A stretch of 64,000 nt of DNA from Desulfobacter postgatei 2ac9 (GCF_000233695.2 NZ_CM001488.1:1523603-1587602), one strand, 5' to 3'; positions 15,448-25,047 are shown, counted from the first letter of the stretch. Notes: a model not told the origin generated them from the sequence alone. Made by a program: numbers and translations.

Positions 15448-16761
15448 ATGAATCCCATTGCCCAGGAATTGAATAACACCATTAAGCAAGGCGCCCCCCA
15501 TGTATATGAAATGCTCTCTAACATGGGAAAAAAACTATTTTTCCCAAAAGGTATTTTAACCCAGAGCGCTGAGGCAAAGGAAAAAGCAAACAAGGTCAAC
15601 GCCACCATCGGTATCGCAAGGCAGGGCAGCTGCGTTTTAAGTCTTACTTGCGTGACCAAATACATCACAGAAATTGAACCGGATGATTACCTGCCCTATG
15701 CTTCCTCATTCGGCTTGCCGGCACTGCGAAATAAATGGCTTAAGGAGATGTATGTTAAAAGTCCTTCACTTAAGGGAACTGTCGTCAGTCTGCCCATCGT
15801 CACATCCGGCATCACCCACGGTGTTTCCATATTCTCGGACATGTGGGTAAATGCCGATGATGTTATTGTTATGCCGGACATGTTATGGGGCAACTATAAC
15901 ATGATCTTCTGTGTCCGCAATAGTGCCCGGTTTGTTACATACAAATCCTATGACGATGCATTGACCCGTTTTAATCTGGATGATTTTGAGCGTGTTATCA
16001 GGGAACAGGCTGCACTTAATGACAAGATTGTTACCATGCTGAATTTCCCTCACAACCCAACCGGGTATGCCCTGAACGAGAAGGAGGCTGACCGTGTTGC
16101 AGAAATTCTCATTGATGTGGCACAAAAGGGTACCAATGTGGTGGCAGCCTGTGATGACGCCTATTTTGGATTGTTTTTCGAACCGGAGACATTTAAACAG
16201 TCCTTGTTTGCTAAACTTGCCGGTAAAACGAATCGGCTTCTGGCTGTTAAGCTCGACGGGCCGACCAAGGAAGATTATGTAATGGGATTCAGAACCGGGT
16301 TTATCACTTACGGGGTTGCCGCAGATACCAACCTTGAAGGGGTATATGAAGTTTTAGAAAAAAAGACCGCCGGATGCATCCGGGGCAATATCTCAAACTG
16401 TTCCCATTTAAGTCAGACCATTCTCATCAAATCCATGGAAGATGAAAATTATAAGAATCTCAAACAGGAGAAATTTAACCTGCTCAAATCCCGGGCTATG
16501 GCCATCAAAGAGGTGCTCAAAGATCCCAAATATGCAGACGGATTCGATGTTTATCCGTTTAATTCAGGATATTTCCTGTGCATTCGTGTTAAGGGTGTGA
16601 ATGCAGAAGCGTTAAGGCTTCATCTGCTTGACAACTATGGCACTGGTCTGATCTCCATTGGAGAAGACAATCTTCGGGTGGCGTTTTCATGTCTGGAGGA
16701 AAAGGATGTGAAAACTTTATTTGACATTATTCTTTCAGGGATTAATGATCTGAGAAAGTAA
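15448..16761 (+). CDS. PLP-dependent aminotransferase, class I/II
   Basis: A 437-aa fold-type I aminotransferase. Landmarks are YLPYASSFGLPALRNKWLKE, NFPHNPTGYALNEKEADRVA (Asn that contacts PLP), VVAACDDAYFGLFFEP (Asp/Tyr) and LDGPTKEDYVMGFRTGF with the presumed Schiff-base lysine. The C-terminal part ends SIGEDNLRVAFSCLEE with the substrate-carboxylate Arg. Substrate preference, whether tyrosine, aspartate or alanine, cannot be read. Monocistronic on sequence grounds. Confidence 0.9.
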   Translation: MNPIAQELNNTIKQGAPHVYEMLSNMGKKLFFPKGILTQSAEAKEKANKVNATIGIARQGSCVLSLTCVTKYITEIEPDDYLPYASSFGLPALRNKWLKEMYVKSPSLKGTVVSLPIVTSGITHGVSIFSDMWVNADDVIVMPDMLWGNYNMIFCVRNSARFVTYKSYDDALTRFNLDDFERVIREQAALNDKIVTMLNFPHNPTGYALNEKEADRVAEILIDVAQKGTNVVAACDDAYFGLFFEPETFKQSLFAKLAGKTNRLLAVKLDGPTKEDYVMGFRTGFITYGVAADTNLEGVYEVLEKKTAGCIRGNISNCSHLSQTILIKSMEDENYKNLKQEKFNLLKSRAMAIKEVLKDPKYADGFDVYPFNSGYFLCIRVKGVNAEALRLHLLDNYGTGLISIGEDNLRVAFSCLEEKDVKTLFDIILSGINDLRK

Positions 16762-16763
16762 TT

Positions 16764-17534
16764 TTAATAATTTACCTGATGCAGAAACAGCCCCCGTGCC
16801 GGTGCTGTCGCACCGGCACGGGGGCGTTCACACGAATAGAGTATTTTATTGAATATTTCCGGATTGATTCGTCCTGTGCCGGCATCTTTCAGGGTACCCA
16901 CTATATTTCTGACCATGTTTTTTAAAAATCCTGTGGCACAGATACAAAATTCCAGCCGATCGTAAGGCTTGTTTGCCCAGCTTGCACTGAAAACCGTTCT
17001 TACGGTCGAAGATCGGGGACTGCCGGTATTTTCAAAGGCTTTAAAATCGTGTTCGCCCACAAGGCATTCACAGCACTGATTCATAATATCAATATCCAAG
17101 TACGGTTTGACATGCCACAGATAATTCCGACCAATGGCAGCGGGAATGTCTCTGTTTAATATGTAATAGCGGTACTCTTTGGAACGAACATGGTACTGGG
17201 CATGAAAATCAGGCGCTGCAAACCGGCAGTCATGGATCACGATGGGTGCGGACATAAGGCTGTTTATCCCTTTTTGAATGATATCAGGGGCAAGACGGGT
17301 GTTTGCATGGAAATGGGCCACCTGGGCCCGGGCATGAACGCCTGCGTCCGTACGTCCGGAACCATGAATCTTAATGTCCTGGTTTAGAATCATGGATGCT
17401 ATACGTTCAAGTTCCCCCTGAATGGTGGGTTTATCAGTCTGGCGCTGCCACCCGAAAAAATCGGTACCGTCATAGGCCACTATAATTTTGAAATTTTTTA
17501 TCGGGTTATCCGGATTTTCAACTCTCTTAGGCAT
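16764..17534 (-). CDS. truA: tRNA pseudouridine(38-40) synthase
   Basis: Converts U38-U40 of the tRNA anticodon stem to pseudouridine. From the ATG at 17534 the protein is 256 aa, the normal TruA length; the frame stays open upstream to 17852 but that part is not TruA-like. Seen: FKIIVAYDGTDFFGWQRQ, GSGRTDAGVHARAQVAHF with the catalytic Asp, YRYYILNRD, FKAFENTGS and FLKNMVRNIVGTL. The last codons contain a perfect 16-bp hairpin (16790-16825). It converges on the aminotransferase gene with 2 nt between stops. Confidence 0.94.
   Translation of the reverse strand: MPKRVENPDNPIKNFKIIVAYDGTDFFGWQRQTDKPTIQGELERIASMILNQDIKIHGSGRTDAGVHARAQVAHFHANTRLAPDIIQKGINSLMSAPIVIHDCRFAAPDFHAQYHVRSKEYRYYILNRDIPAAIGRNYLWHVKPYLDIDIMNQCCECLVGEHDFKAFENTGSPRSSTVRTVFSASWANKPYDRLEFCICATGFLKNMVRNIVGTLKDAGTGRINPEIFNKILYSCERPRAGATAPARGLFLHQVNY
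16790..16825. repeat. Perfect 16-bp inverted repeat inside the 3' end of truA
   Basis: GCCCCCGTGCCGGTGC, loop TGTC, then its exact complement. It codes for part of the RPRAGATAPARG stretch of TruA and lies 29 bases after the convergent aminotransferase stop. No T-run follows on either strand, so it is not a classical intrinsic terminator; it could block readthrough between convergent genes or affect mRNA stability. Confidence 0.75.
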
Positions 17535-17899
17535 CATGCGGTATGGCCTTTTTTTTAAAAAAAAGAGACAAGCATCCAGAAAATTATCTTCAGATGGTTC
17601 CATATTTTGTCTCTTATACTCTGGATATTTGGACATACAAATAATCTGCCCAATCATGTTTGTCAATTCGAACCCATGGCTCTCCAGAAATTTCAACTTT
17701 AGTAAAATTAGGGACGGATATGTTTTTTCTTGAAAATTACAGGGCGTTGGTTTACAGCATCTTCGATGCTCCGCCAGGCCCGTAAAATTTGGCGGGAACG
17801 GAATTTGGCCGGTGTGGAAACCATTGAACGGCCTGTGGATAAAATTAAACATATTCTGACCAAACTATAAAGACCATGGGAAGGGCATAAAGGAGATCT

Positions 17900-18904
17900 A
17901 TGATGATGGAAAAATCATTCAAGGCCATGGTGGTCTCGGAAGCAGGGAATAAACAATATCGCCGTGAAATCGTTCAGCGCCGGATAAGAGATCTTCCTGA
18001 AGGGGATGTGCTTGTTAAAGTTTATTATTCTTCACTGAACTATAAGGATGCGCTTTCGGCCAGTGGAAATAAGGGCGTTACCAGGAAATACCCCCATACA
18101 CCCGGAATTGATGCCGCAGGTATAGTGGAGGAAAGTACGGATTCCGCCTTTAAAATTGGTGACAAGGTCATTGTCACCAGTTATGATCTTGGGATGAATA
18201 CGGCCGGGGGGTTTGGGCAGTATATACGTGTTCCGGCCGGATGGGTGGTCCCTCTACCCGATGGCCTGAGTCTGCGGCAGGCCATGTGCTATGGCACGGC
18301 CGGATTTACAGCTGCCTTGTCCATACTGCAACTGGTTAACCATGGCGTGCTGCCCGAGTATGGTGAAATTTTGGTGTCCGGGGCCACCGGCGGTGTCGGC
18401 AGCATTGCCGTATCGATTTTGGCCAAACAGGGTTATACCGTGGCTGCCGTTAACGGCAGAACAGACCGGTCCGATTACCTGAAATCCATTGGCGCCCAGC
18501 GTATTATTGCCATTGAGGATGCCGTGGATACCAGCGGCCGACCAATACTTTCCCAACGTTGGGCCGGAGGCATCGATGCTGTGGGCGGTGATATCCTGGC
18601 CACGACCATTAAATCCATGAACGCCAAAGGCGTGGTGACCACCTGCGGAAACGTTGCCTCTCCGGATCTGCCCATCAATGTTTACCCCTTTATTCTCCGT
18701 GGTGTCACTTTGGTGGGGATTGATTCTCAGAATTGCCCCATGGCGGTTCGGCGAAATGCATGGGACAAGCTTTCAAAAGAATGGCAGATTACCCAAATGG
18801 AAACAGTTGTAGAAGAGGTTACGCTCAATGAGCTGGACAATCGGATTGACAAAATGCTCACAGGCGGCAATAAGGGGCGCGTGATTGTGCATATGCAGTC
18901 TTAA
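17900..18904 (+). CDS. acuI: YhdH/AcuI-family NADPH-dependent acryloyl-CoA reductase
   Basis: A 334-aa medium-chain dehydrogenase/reductase of the YhdH/YhfP group, which reduces acryloyl-CoA to propionyl-CoA. Features: VYYSSLNYKDALSASGNKGV, PGIDAAGIVEES, the nucleotide-binding GATGGVGSIAVSILAKQGY, SQRWAGGIDAVGGDILAT and the C-terminal GIDSQNCP. No zinc-binding cysteines of the alcohol dehydrogenase type. AAGGAG lies just upstream of three consecutive in-frame ATGs (17900, 17903, 17906), so the exact start is uncertain by two codons. In a sulfate reducer it could serve DMSP or propionate metabolism; that is inference. Confidence 0.85.
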   Translation: MMMEKSFKAMVVSEAGNKQYRREIVQRRIRDLPEGDVLVKVYYSSLNYKDALSASGNKGVTRKYPHTPGIDAAGIVEESTDSAFKIGDKVIVTSYDLGMNTAGGFGQYIRVPAGWVVPLPDGLSLRQAMCYGTAGFTAALSILQLVNHGVLPEYGEILVSGATGGVGSIAVSILAKQGYTVAAVNGRTDRSDYLKSIGAQRIIAIEDAVDTSGRPILSQRWAGGIDAVGGDILATTIKSMNAKGVVTTCGNVASPDLPINVYPFILRGVTLVGIDSQNCPMAVRRNAWDKLSKEWQITQMETVVEEVTLNELDNRIDKMLTGGNKGRVIVHMQS

Positions 18905-18995
18905 AGGCAAAACCAAACCAGTCCGGATCACGGATCAAGGCCGATGACACGGGGGAACGTTATATCAGCACGAACCTGTTCGAGCTGTAATTGTT

Positions 18996-20858
18996 TTAAA
19001 TTTCCCTGGGGTCGGTCATATTTTCAGGACGCAGCATGTCATCCAGTTGCGCTCGGGTAAGCAGCCCTTTCTTCAAAACCAGGTCATATACACTCCCACC
19101 TGTTTTGAGCGCTTCCTTTGCAATGGACGCTGACTGTTCATAACCGATTACCGGAACCAAGGCCGTGACCAATCCGATGCTGGTCTGAACATAATGTTGG
19201 CATATATCACGGTTCGCTTCAATGCCCTCAATGCAGCGTGCAACCAGCGTGATACAGCCGTTTTTAAGGATCATCATGCCGTGCAGCAGATCAAAGGCAA
19301 TGATTGGCTCGGCCATACACAGCTCCAATTCACTCGATTCGGCTGCCATGGATACAACCATATCGTATCCCATGACCTGATAACAGATCTGGTTCATCAA
19401 TTCCGGGATAACCGGATTTACCTTGCCCGGCATAATGGAAGATCCAGGCTGCATGGGGGGCAGATTAATTTCATTCAGACCACAGCGGGGACCGGAAGAG
19501 AGCCAGCGCAGATCATTACAGATTTTTGAAATCTGTACGGCTGCAAGTTTGAGATTGGCAGACATATGAACAAAAATACCTGCATTCTGGGTAGCCTCCA
19601 CCAGGTTTTTGGCCCTTCGCAACTGAAAACCGCTGACCTGGGTAAGCTTCTTAACCACCAGAGTGGCATAACCTGGCGGACTGTTTATGCCTGTACCAAT
19701 GGCTGTTGCCCCCATGTTAACATCCCGGAATGCCTCGGCTGCCTGTTCGATGGAATTGATGGCGCTGTCAATCATAACCGCATAGGCGCTGAATTCCTGC
19801 CCCAGGGTCATGGGAACGGCATCCTGATTTTCAGTGCGTCCCATCTTGAGTACGTCTTTAAACGCTTCAGCCTTTCTTTCCAGCGAATTGCGCAGTTTTT
19901 CCATTGCGTGGACCAGATTTTTTTTGGCGAGCAGTACCGCCAGTTTTATTGCCGTTGGGTAGATGTCATTGGTGGATTGGGAGCAATTAACATGATCATT
20001 GGGATGCAGATATTGATACTCGCCTTTATTATAACCCAAGATTTCCAAACCGCGATTGGCAATCACTTCGTTGGCGTTCATATTGGTGGAGGTGCCGGCA
20101 CCGCCCTGAAACATGTCAACCGTGAACTGGTCGTGCAGTTTGCCGTACAGAATTTCATCACAGGCCTGAGCTATGGCTTCCATCCTGCCCTGATGAATCC
20201 TGCCCAATTCATGATTGGCCATGGCCGCAGCCTTTTTGACCATGGCCAGCGCTTCGATCATGTGTTCAAAATTATTGATATGTATGCCGGAGATGGCAAA
20301 ATTTTCCATGGCCCGTTGGGTCTGCACGCCATAATATACATCATTGGAAATGTCACGTGTTCCCAGAGAGTCATGTTCCAGGCGAAATCCGCTTGTGACC
20401 GTGTCATCAGTTTTCTTGTTTTGAAAAATTTTATCGTTAAGTATGCGCATGCGTCGATTAATGCTGACCGCAATCCGGGAAACGATCCTGTAAAAAAGAT
20501 CGGGCTCAGTTTCTCTAAATGCATCAATTTTTTCCCGTGATATCTGCCAGATCTTCACACCATTTCGGGTAAACGCACCATTGACGTGGGAATCATCTCC
20601 CAGAAAAGCGCTTTCGCTGATCATGGATCCCGCACCCATGGACCCAACTTTGCGTGAAGATCCATGCAGTCCACGCACCAGTTCCACTTCTCCCTCAAGG
20701 ATAATACCAGCCCATCTTCGGGGCGTTGATTCGTGGAATAGCCATTCATTGGGCCGGTAAACCTGCTCGTGGCTCTCGGTGAAAAAAGTTGCAAGATCCT
20801 TTTCAGTGATACCTGTGGCTTTTGCGGCCAGCTTGATAATATTTTGTTTTATCAACAT
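18996..20858 (-). CDS. aspA: Aspartate ammonia-lyase fused to an N-terminal cyclic-nucleotide-binding domain
   Basis: The C-terminal 460 residues are a complete aspartase (L-aspartate to fumarate and ammonia): DVYYGVQTQRAMENFAISG, FQGGAGTSTNMNANEVIANR, QSTNDIYPTAIKLAVL, and the fumarase/aspartase signature GSSIMPGKVNPVIPE. The first 150 residues form a Crp-type cNMP-binding domain (FFTESHEQVYRPNEWLFHES, GIILEGEVELVRG, GSMGAGSMISESAFLGDDSH) without a helix-turn-helix, joined at about residue 155. Classical AspA is about 470 aa and lacks this. The build suggests allosteric control by a nucleotide. The sensor part lacks the RxS-type phosphate-binding segment I would expect for cAMP, so the ligand is open. 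Confidence 0.93.
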   Translation of the reverse strand: MLIKQNIIKLAAKATGITEKDLATFFTESHEQVYRPNEWLFHESTPRRWAGIILEGEVELVRGLHGSSRKVGSMGAGSMISESAFLGDDSHVNGAFTRNGVKIWQISREKIDAFRETEPDLFYRIVSRIAVSINRRMRILNDKIFQNKKTDDTVTSGFRLEHDSLGTRDISNDVYYGVQTQRAMENFAISGIHINNFEHMIEALAMVKKAAAMANHELGRIHQGRMEAIAQACDEILYGKLHDQFTVDMFQGGAGTSTNMNANEVIANRGLEILGYNKGEYQYLHPNDHVNCSQSTNDIYPTAIKLAVLLAKKNLVHAMEKLRNSLERKAEAFKDVLKMGRTENQDAVPMTLGQEFSAYAVMIDSAINSIEQAAEAFRDVNMGATAIGTGINSPPGYATLVVKKLTQVSGFQLRRAKNLVEATQNAGIFVHMSANLKLAAVQISKICNDLRWLSSGPRCGLNEINLPPMQPGSSIMPGKVNPVIPELMNQICYQVMGYDMVVSMAAESSELELCMAEPIIAFDLLHGMMILKNGCITLVARCIEGIEANRDICQHYVQTSIGLVTALVPVIGYEQSASIAKEALKTGGSVYDLVLKKGLLTRAQLDDMLRPENMTDPREI

Positions 20859-21167
20859 GAAATTTTCCTACCAATAACTGAGATAAGGCGCAGAGGAAAT
20901 TGGAGAACGTATTTTTTACGTTCCTGAGTAACTCAACAAAATTATGTTACCACAAAGAAGCGAAAAAATAGCCCCGGTATTGATTAATCAGTAAAGGGTA
21001 TAATAATATTTTCTTTAACTATATATTTTAACCCGTCTTTCAAAAGAACACAATAACCCAACGTAGCAAGGAAAAATTTATGAAGCATTATAGAAAAGAG
21101 TTCTGGTTTGAAGTGGCCGGTCGCAGGGCATTTATCAATATTATCCCTAAAGTAGGATGACAATGCC
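20859..21167. other. Divergent intergenic region aspA / response regulator
   Basis: About 310 bases without a recognisable gene, repeat or strong promoter. It should hold the promoters of both flanking genes. Confidence 0.5.
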
Positions 21168-21848
21168 ATGAGACTGCTTTTGGTTGAAGATGATGAAAAA
21201 ATAGCCAGGTTTGTTGAAAAGGGGTTAAAGGCATCCGGGTTTGCCGTGGATGTGGCCGGTACAGGACCGGACGGCCTGGATATGGCGATAGGTGCGGATT
21301 TTGATACCCTGATCATCGATATCATGCTGCCGGGTATGGATGGGTTTGCCCTCATAGAAAAATTGCGGGCCAGTGGTAAAAATACACCCATTATCGTACT
21401 TAGCGCCCGGGGCAGGGTGGGGGACCGGGTAAAAGGCCTTGAGGCCGGGGCGGATGACTACCTGACGAAACCCTTTTCTTTTTCAGAGTTGCTGGCCAGG
21501 GTCCAGGCACTTATCCGCCGGGCCGGAAACAGCACCGAACCCGTCTCCCTGTCGTATGCGGATTTAAGTGTGGATATTGTCAAACGTCAGGTCAGAAGAG
21601 GAGATACGTTTATCGAACTGCAGCCTCTGGAATTTTCCCTGCTGGAATATCTGGTGCGCAACCGGGAGCGGGTGGTCTCCAAAACCATGATCATGGAACA
21701 TGTCTGGAATTATAATTTCGACCCCATGACCAATGTGGTGGAAGCCCGTATCTGCCGATTGCGGGATAAGATAGACAAGGGATATTCAAGCAAGCTTATC
21801 CATACGGTCCGCGGGGCCGGTTATGTATTAAAGGCGGAAGATGCCTGA
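21168..21848 (+). CDS. OmpR/PhoB-family response regulator
   Basis: A 226-aa regulator with an N-terminal receiver domain (MRLLLVEDDEKIARFVEKGL; phospho-acceptor Asp in TLIIDIMLPGMDG; conserved Lys in LTKPFS) and a C-terminal winged-helix DNA-binding domain (ELQPLEFSLLEYLVRNRERV, TNVVEARICRLRDKID, IHTVRGAGYVL). Overlaps the sensor kinase gene by 8 nt. Together with the downstream htrA it resembles envelope-stress systems, by arrangement only. Confidence 0.95.
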   Translation: MRLLLVEDDEKIARFVEKGLKASGFAVDVAGTGPDGLDMAIGADFDTLIIDIMLPGMDGFALIEKLRASGKNTPIIVLSARGRVGDRVKGLEAGADDYLTKPFSFSELLARVQALIRRAGNSTEPVSLSYADLSVDIVKRQVRRGDTFIELQPLEFSLLEYLVRNRERVVSKTMIMEHVWNYNFDPMTNVVEARICRLRDKIDKGYSSKLIHTVRGAGYVLKAEDA

Positions 21849-23268
21849 GTTTTTCCGCACCGGTTTTTTCAGGAGCATCGCCTTTCGTCTGACGGTATGG
21901 TATGCAGGTATTTTTTCCATCTCATCCTGTGTGGCGTTTGGCCTGTTCTATTTTCTTGCCACCCAGACCATCATCAACCAGGTGGATCAGGAACTCATGG
22001 ACAAGGCGGGATATTTCCGTACGGTTATCAGCCGAGGCGGAATTGTTGGGGCCCAGAATCTGGCCGTGATTGAAGCCCAGGCGGCAGGGGAAAAGCAGAT
22101 TTTTTTCAGGCTGCTCTATCCCACTGGCGAGGTCTTTGCATCTTCTTCCATGTCCTATTGGAAAGATGTTCGAATAGATAAGGATATGGTGGACCGGCTT
22201 ATGGAGTCCCGGATTACGGTGTTTAATACGGTTCACATTGCAGGCCAGGAACTGAAAGCCAGAATGATGTATACCTTTGTGGGTTCCAATGTTATTTTAC
22301 ATACCGGTCTTGCCATGAATGCATATTCCCGGTTTTTATCAGGGTTTAAGAAAATATTTTCCATTTCCATGGGGTTTGTGATTTTATTTTCAGCTGTTTC
22401 GGGCATGTTTTTATCTCGGGAGGCCCTCTACGGTGTTGCGGCCATCAGGGCGACAGCGAGTACCATAACAGGATCCAATCTGAATGAACGGGTCCCTGAA
22501 TCCGGCAGCCGGGACGAGCTTGATCTTCTGGCTGTGACATTTAACCGGATGCTGGACCGGATTTCAGACCTGGTAAAAAGTATGCGGGAGATGTCCGATA
22601 ATATTGCCCATGACCTTAAAAGTCCGCTGACTCGGATCCGGGGATTTGCGGAACTGGCATTGATTCAGGAGACCCCGGAGGATATCGAGTCCTACCGGAC
22701 CATGGCCGCCAACACCATTGAAGAATCAGACCGTCTGCTGGACATGATCAACACCATGCTGGTGATCTCCCGGGCCGAGGCAGGGGAGGCTGAATTTGAA
22801 TGCGTACCCGTGGATTTAAGTGCAATGATCATTGACGCCTGGGATCTGTTTGTCCCGCTGGCTGAAGACAAGCAGATTACCTTTACCCAGCAGGTGGACA
22901 AGGCATTGTGGATACAGGGGGATGCCGGAATGCTCCAGCGTGCCTTTGCCAATCTGATTGATAATGCCATCAAATATACCCCTGAAAAAGGCAGTGTTCA
23001 TTTGACGCTGCAGACCTGGGGCAAAGAGCTGGTTGAAATTCAAATTAAAGATTCAGGGCCCGGTATTGATCCACAAAATCGTGAAAAGATCTTTGAGCGG
23101 TTTTTCAGGGAAGAATCTTCCAGGACAACGCCGGGGACAGGGCTTGGTTTAAGTCTTGCCAAAACAATTATAGAACAGCACGCCGGCTCAATTTCAGTGC
23201 AACCCGGTGAAGATGGGGGAAGTATCTTTATCGTAATATTACCGCATCGTAATTTTGAGATCATTTAA
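21841..23268 (+). CDS. Sensor histidine kinase with HAMP domain
   Basis: A 475-aa membrane kinase. Two transmembrane helices (about residues 15-40 and 170-190) enclose a periplasmic sensor region, followed by HAMP, HisKA with the phospho-His in NIAHDLKSPLTRIRGFAELA, and a HATPase domain (N-box NLIDNAIKYTP, G1 DSGPGIDP, G2 GTGLGLSLAK). It phosphorylates the overlapping upstream regulator. The sensed signal is unknown. A stop-to-start gap of 87 nt separates it from the protease gene. Confidence 0.95.
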   Translation: MPEFFRTGFFRSIAFRLTVWYAGIFSISSCVAFGLFYFLATQTIINQVDQELMDKAGYFRTVISRGGIVGAQNLAVIEAQAAGEKQIFFRLLYPTGEVFASSSMSYWKDVRIDKDMVDRLMESRITVFNTVHIAGQELKARMMYTFVGSNVILHTGLAMNAYSRFLSGFKKIFSISMGFVILFSAVSGMFLSREALYGVAAIRATASTITGSNLNERVPESGSRDELDLLAVTFNRMLDRISDLVKSMREMSDNIAHDLKSPLTRIRGFAELALIQETPEDIESYRTMAANTIEESDRLLDMINTMLVISRAEAGEAEFECVPVDLSAMIIDAWDLFVPLAEDKQITFTQQVDKALWIQGDAGMLQRAFANLIDNAIKYTPEKGSVHLTLQTWGKELVEIQIKDSGPGIDPQNREKIFERFFREESSRTTPGTGLGLSLAKTIIEQHAGSISVQPGEDGGSIFIVILPHRNFEII

Positions 23269-23355
23269 AAATTATCTTTGTGTTTTATTCTTTGTTTACG
23301 TCCATAAAGCAACCTTGTGAAATACATTAATATAATTTTAAAGGAGATATAAAAA

Positions 23356-24774
23356 ATGAGACCTGTGGATAAAAAAATCAGAAGGATTACTCTATGTCTG
23401 ATGCTTTTTGGCCTTTGGGCCTTCCCTGCAGTGTCAGGCGCGCAAACCCAAATGGTTCCCGTAAATTTTTCACAACTGGCCGAACAGGCCAAACCTGGTG
23501 TGGTCAATATCCAGACTGTAAAGACAATCAAGGGGGGCGGCCGGGTTTTTCGGCATTTTTTCGGTTCGCCCTTCGGTAATCAGCCGGGGTTGGAGGATTT
23601 TTTCAGTCCCTTTGAGGGGTTGCCGAGGAATCGTACGGAAAGCAGCCTTGGATCAGGCTTTATCATTGATAAGGCAGGATACATTGTGACCAATAATCAT
23701 GTGATTAAAGATGCGGATCAGATTAAGGTTATCCTTCATAATGACCAGGAATATGATGCCCGGATCATTGGCGCAGACCCTGTAACAGACCTTGCATTGA
23801 TAAAGATTGATGCCAAGGAGCTGAAGCCCTTGAAATTCGGATCCTCCAAGAATGCCCAGGTCGGCTCCTGGGTCGTGGCCATCGGTTCTCCCTTTGGTCT
23901 TGAGCAGACAGTGACCGCCGGCATCGTTTCAGCCAAGGGCAGGATCATCGGTTCCGGCCCCTATGATGATTTTATCCAGACGGATGCCTCGATTAATCCG
24001 GGTAACTCCGGTGGACCACTGCTGAATATGTACGGTGAAGTGGTCGGCATCAACACGGCGATTGTTAAATCCGGCCAGGGAATTGGTTTTGCCATTCCTT
24101 CGGATCTTGCCACCAGTGTCATTGATCAGCTTAAAGATGGCAAGCGCGTATCCAGGGGATGGTTGGGCGTCTCCATCCAGGATGTAAGCCAAGAGATGAG
24201 CGAATATTATAATCTGGATCCGAACCAAGGTGTTTACGTGGCAAAAGCCTATGAGGATCATCCTGCTTATGAGGCCGGCGTTCGTCAGGGTGACGTGATC
24301 ATCAGTGTTGAGGGTGTAAAAATTAATTCATCCAGGGATCTGACCATGACCATCGCCAATTTAGGGGTAGGTTCCAAGGTCAACATTGAGGTCGTTCGGC
24401 AGGGAAAAAATAAAACCTTTACGGTTAAACTGGGTGAACGCCCCGATAGCATAGAAGATTCCGCGCTCGGAGAAGAACTTGATGGCTTTGATGATTTGGG
24501 CTTTATGTTTAAGCCGTTGGATAAGGATTTAGCCGAGCAACTGGGTTATCCCCCCTCCATCAAAGGGCTTGTGGTAATCCAGATTGATCCGGGTTCCCAG
24601 GCAGCATTGTCTGGTGTGATAGCAGGGGATCTGCTTGTGGAAATAAACCATAAAAGAATTGCCGGTATCAGTGACTATACTGGAATACTGCGGGCGATAA
24701 AGAAAGGGCAGACCGCTCATATGCTCTTTAGACGGGGTAACTCCCAGGTATTTGTGGTCCGGTTTGAAAGATAA
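23356..24774 (+). CDS. htrA: Periplasmic HtrA/DegP-type serine protease
   Basis: A 472-aa Do-family protease-chaperone for misfolded envelope proteins. A signal peptide (RRITLCLMLFGLWAFPAVSG) precedes the trypsin-like domain with His in TNNHVIKDA, Asp in DPVTDLALIKI and Ser in NPGNSGGPLLN, and then two PDZ domains (about 280-370 and 385-465). Length fits DegP/DegQ/MucD. AAAGGAG provides a good ribosome site. It lies directly behind the two-component pair and 12 nt before a glutaredoxin-like gene. Confidence 0.95.
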   Translation: MRPVDKKIRRITLCLMLFGLWAFPAVSGAQTQMVPVNFSQLAEQAKPGVVNIQTVKTIKGGGRVFRHFFGSPFGNQPGLEDFFSPFEGLPRNRTESSLGSGFIIDKAGYIVTNNHVIKDADQIKVILHNDQEYDARIIGADPVTDLALIKIDAKELKPLKFGSSKNAQVGSWVVAIGSPFGLEQTVTAGIVSAKGRIIGSGPYDDFIQTDASINPGNSGGPLLNMYGEVVGINTAIVKSGQGIGFAIPSDLATSVIDQLKDGKRVSRGWLGVSIQDVSQEMSEYYNLDPNQGVYVAKAYEDHPAYEAGVRQGDVIISVEGVKINSSRDLTMTIANLGVGSKVNIEVVRQGKNKTFTVKLGERPDSIEDSALGEELDGFDDLGFMFKPLDKDLAEQLGYPPSIKGLVVIQIDPGSQAALSGVIAGDLLVEINHKRIAGISDYTGILRAIKKGQTAHMLFRRGNSQVFVVRFER

Positions 24775-24786
24775 AGGAGAAGATTA

Positions 24787-25047
24787 ATGTTAACCGTTTA
24801 CGGGGCAGCATGGTGTCCCCATTGCACACAGACCGTATCTTATCTGGAACAGAAAAAAATTGATTTTACGTATGTTGACATTGATTCGGCACCAGATGAC
24901 GTGGTGCAGCAGGTCATCGAAGTTAACGGCGGTGATGACTGGGTGGTCCCCACACTGGAAAATGACGGGAAGTGGCGCCGTGGAAAGGTTTTCAGTCGCC
25001 GTGATATCGACAGTGACCTGAAGGCGCTTGGCCTCAAATTAGAGTGA
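24787..25047 (+). CDS. Glutaredoxin-like thioredoxin-fold protein (CPHC)
   Basis: An 86-aa protein with a redox site CPHC near residue 12 (MLTVYGAAWCPHCTQTVSYL), a glutaredoxin-like DFTYVDIDSAP strand and the cis-Pro region VVPTLENDGKW. Likely a small cytoplasmic disulfide reductase. A ribosome site (AAAGGAG) overlaps the end of htrA, so the genes are probably one transcript. Partner and reductant unknown. Confidence 0.88.
   Translation: MLTVYGAAWCPHCTQTVSYLEQKKIDFTYVDIDSAPDDVVQQVIEVNGGDDWVVPTLENDGKWRRGKVFSRRDIDSDLKALGLKLE

Noticed and set aside
17739..17870. Plus-strand stretch reading MLRQARKIWRERNLAGVETI and onward to a stop
   Set aside because: Protein-like and possibly the 3' end of a lost gene, but no ribosome site, no recognisable family, and only 34 codons from its ATG.
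19566..20540. Long open frame (324 codons) antisense to aspA
   Set aside because: A shadow of the strongly coding aspartase frame; no ribosome site and no family resemblance.
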